A DNA stretch of 5,533 nucleotides, from NCBI GenBank assembly GCA_936931335.1, contig CAKZIH010000332.1, forward strand, positions 1-5,533. The letters are read 5' to 3'. A program made the position numbers and the translations under genes. This DNA is from an uncultured Nostocoides sp. (GTDB lineage: Bacteria; Actinomycetota; Actinomycetes; Actinomycetales; Dermatophilaceae). Positions 4,827 through 5,533 of the stretch are shown piece after piece (the stretch's first letter is position 1; each line of letters opens with the position of its first letter). The notes under the pieces are model-generated. The model did not search any database. It was not told where the DNA came from and saw only the letters and a program-made list of their open reading frames with translations.

Positions 4827-5435
4827 CGCGAGCGCGGCGGCGAAGCCGAGCATGACGGTCCCGGTGCCGGCATCGACACCGCGGCGCACCTGCCGGCGTC
4901 CGAAAACGTCCCGGGCGGCGCTCGCGGCGACGACGATGGCCAGGAGCACCACGCTGCCGACGACCATCAGCGTCAGCGCATAGAGCAGCAGGGTTCCAAT
5001 TGCGGGGTCCGCGCCCGCGAACTGGGGCAGCACGGCCAGATTGAAGACCAGCACCTTCGGGTTGGTGATATTGCACAGGAACCCCTGGCGGAGGCCGGTG
5101 AGGCGATGCCCGCCGCCAACCTGCGGCACGTCGTCGAGGGGCGCCACCTGGCCGTGCACCGCCGCCCGGATCGCGCTCACCCCGAGATAGATGAGATAGG
5201 CAACCCCCGCCCACCGGATCGTCTCGAAGACCGGGCGGGCGTGCACGATCACCGCGCCCAGACCGGCCGCGGCCAGCACGCCTTGAACCGTCGAGGCGAT
5301 GCAGATCCCGACCATCGTCCACAGACCCGCCAACCGTCCCCGCGCCACGGTGTTGCGCAGGGTGAGCAAGAGGTCGGGACCCGGGGCCACCGCCACGAGC
5401 ACCGCCAGGGCGAGGAAGGTCAGGTAGTTGTGCAC
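4815..5435 (-). CDS. LysE/RhtB family amino-acid exporter
   Basis: This is a 206-residue, strongly hydrophobic inner-membrane protein of the LysE/RhtB translocator family, which exports amino acids or related small molecules using the membrane potential or proton gradient. Family marks are APGPDLLLTLRNTVARG (17-33), GVAYLIYLG (77-85), GFLCNITNPKV (118-128), FNLAVLPQF (131-139) and GTGTVMLGFAAALA (190-203). About six membrane segments are visible (roughly 4-24, 37-60, 66-90, 118-140, 146-174, 188-204), and the length matches the family norm of about 205. GTG 5435-5433 is chosen because the protein then begins immediately before the first membrane helix and a promoter stands at leaderless distance. 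The open frame runs up to 5516, but the extra 27 residues are Arg-rich and unlike the family. The substrate cannot be told. It is a single gene, convergent with the VOC gene. Confidence 0.92.
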   Translation of the reverse strand: MHNYLTFLALAVLVAVAPGPDLLLTLRNTVARGRLAGLWTMVGICIASTVQGVLAAAGLGAVIVHARPVFETIRWAGVAYLIYLGVSAIRAAVHGQVAPLDDVPQVGGGHRLTGLRQGFLCNITNPKVLVFNLAVLPQFAGADPAIGTLLLYALTLMVVGSVVLLAIVVAASAARDVFGRRQVRRGVDAGTGTVMLGFAAALAVEG

Positions 5436-5441
5436 CCCGAT

Positions 5442-5470
5442 ATGATGACCGGCCTCGCCGGACCGCTCAA
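5442..5470 (-). promoter_or_regulatory. Promoter of the LysE gene, probably leaderless
   Basis: On the minus strand TTGAGC (5470-5465) and CATCAT (5447-5442) are separated by exactly 17 bases, and six more bases separate the -10 from GTG 5435. The predicted transcription start is the first base of the start codon, and no Shine-Dalgarno motif is seen. The spacer holds a small inverted repeat, CCGGC-ctc-GCCGG (5449-5461), a possible operator. The remaining bases to 5533 show no supportable gene. Confidence 0.5.
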
Positions 5471-5533
5471 CGGACCGCCATAGGCCGGACGAGCTCACCC
5501 GGAGCCGCCACCGCATTCCGGATCAGCGGGAGG

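Noticed and set aside
4470..5483. A 337-codon plus-strand frame spanning the VOC gene and the LysE gene
   Set aside because: It covers two real genes in other frames or on the other strand and has biased Arg/His/Gln-rich composition. It is a shadow.
1..5533. CRISPR array, tRNA, rRNA, insertion sequence or phage features
   Set aside because: No regularly spaced repeats, no cloverleaf-like gene with conserved arms, no transposase or integrase motifs, and no terminal inverted repeats with target duplications were seen.

Overview
The window is GC-rich DNA with G or C at most third codon positions. It has a TTG start and GTG starts, and at least one start that looks leaderless. The families present (DUF2332, a Glyoxalase_6-type VOC protein, a leaderless-style LysE exporter, a signal-less helical-backbone metal receptor) point to an actinobacterium, most likely a mycolic-acid actinomycete such as Nocardia or a relative. 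That placement is inferred from family memory and base composition and was not tested by a search.

Layout, left to right. Bases 1-92 are flank without a supportable gene; they hold a good ribosome-binding site in front of an ATG that is out of frame with the gene that follows. A plus-strand gene at 93-920 encodes a metal-receptor protein of the BtuF/TroA-like fold with no signal peptide. A strong 16-bp hairpin at 958-996 separates it from a convergent minus-strand gene (1028-2320) for a secreted right-handed parallel beta-helix protein. About 195 bp of divergent regulatory DNA follows, then a plus-strand gene (2515-3144) for a small exported or membrane-anchored protein. This protein has a PepSY-like module set between Gly/Met/His-rich segments.

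The next 173 bp carry three successive perfect inverted repeats. A probably leaderless plus-strand gene for a DUF2332 protein follows (3318-4370). It overlaps a VOC/glyoxalase-like gene (4367-4780) by four bases, ATGA, so these two form a translationally coupled pair. A convergent minus-strand LysE/RhtB-family exporter (4815-5435) closes the window, with a recognisable promoter at 5442-5470.

Functionally this looks like ordinary chromosomal housekeeping or accessory territory: two exported proteins transcribed divergently, one two-gene operon, and two single genes. I see no transposase, integrase, CRISPR array, tRNA, rRNA or phage gene, and no convincing new multi-gene system. The points most worth a second look are the three-hairpin cluster, the possible frameshift at the 5' end of the metal-receptor gene, the DUF2332-VOC coupling, and the His/Met/Gly-flanked PepSY-like protein.
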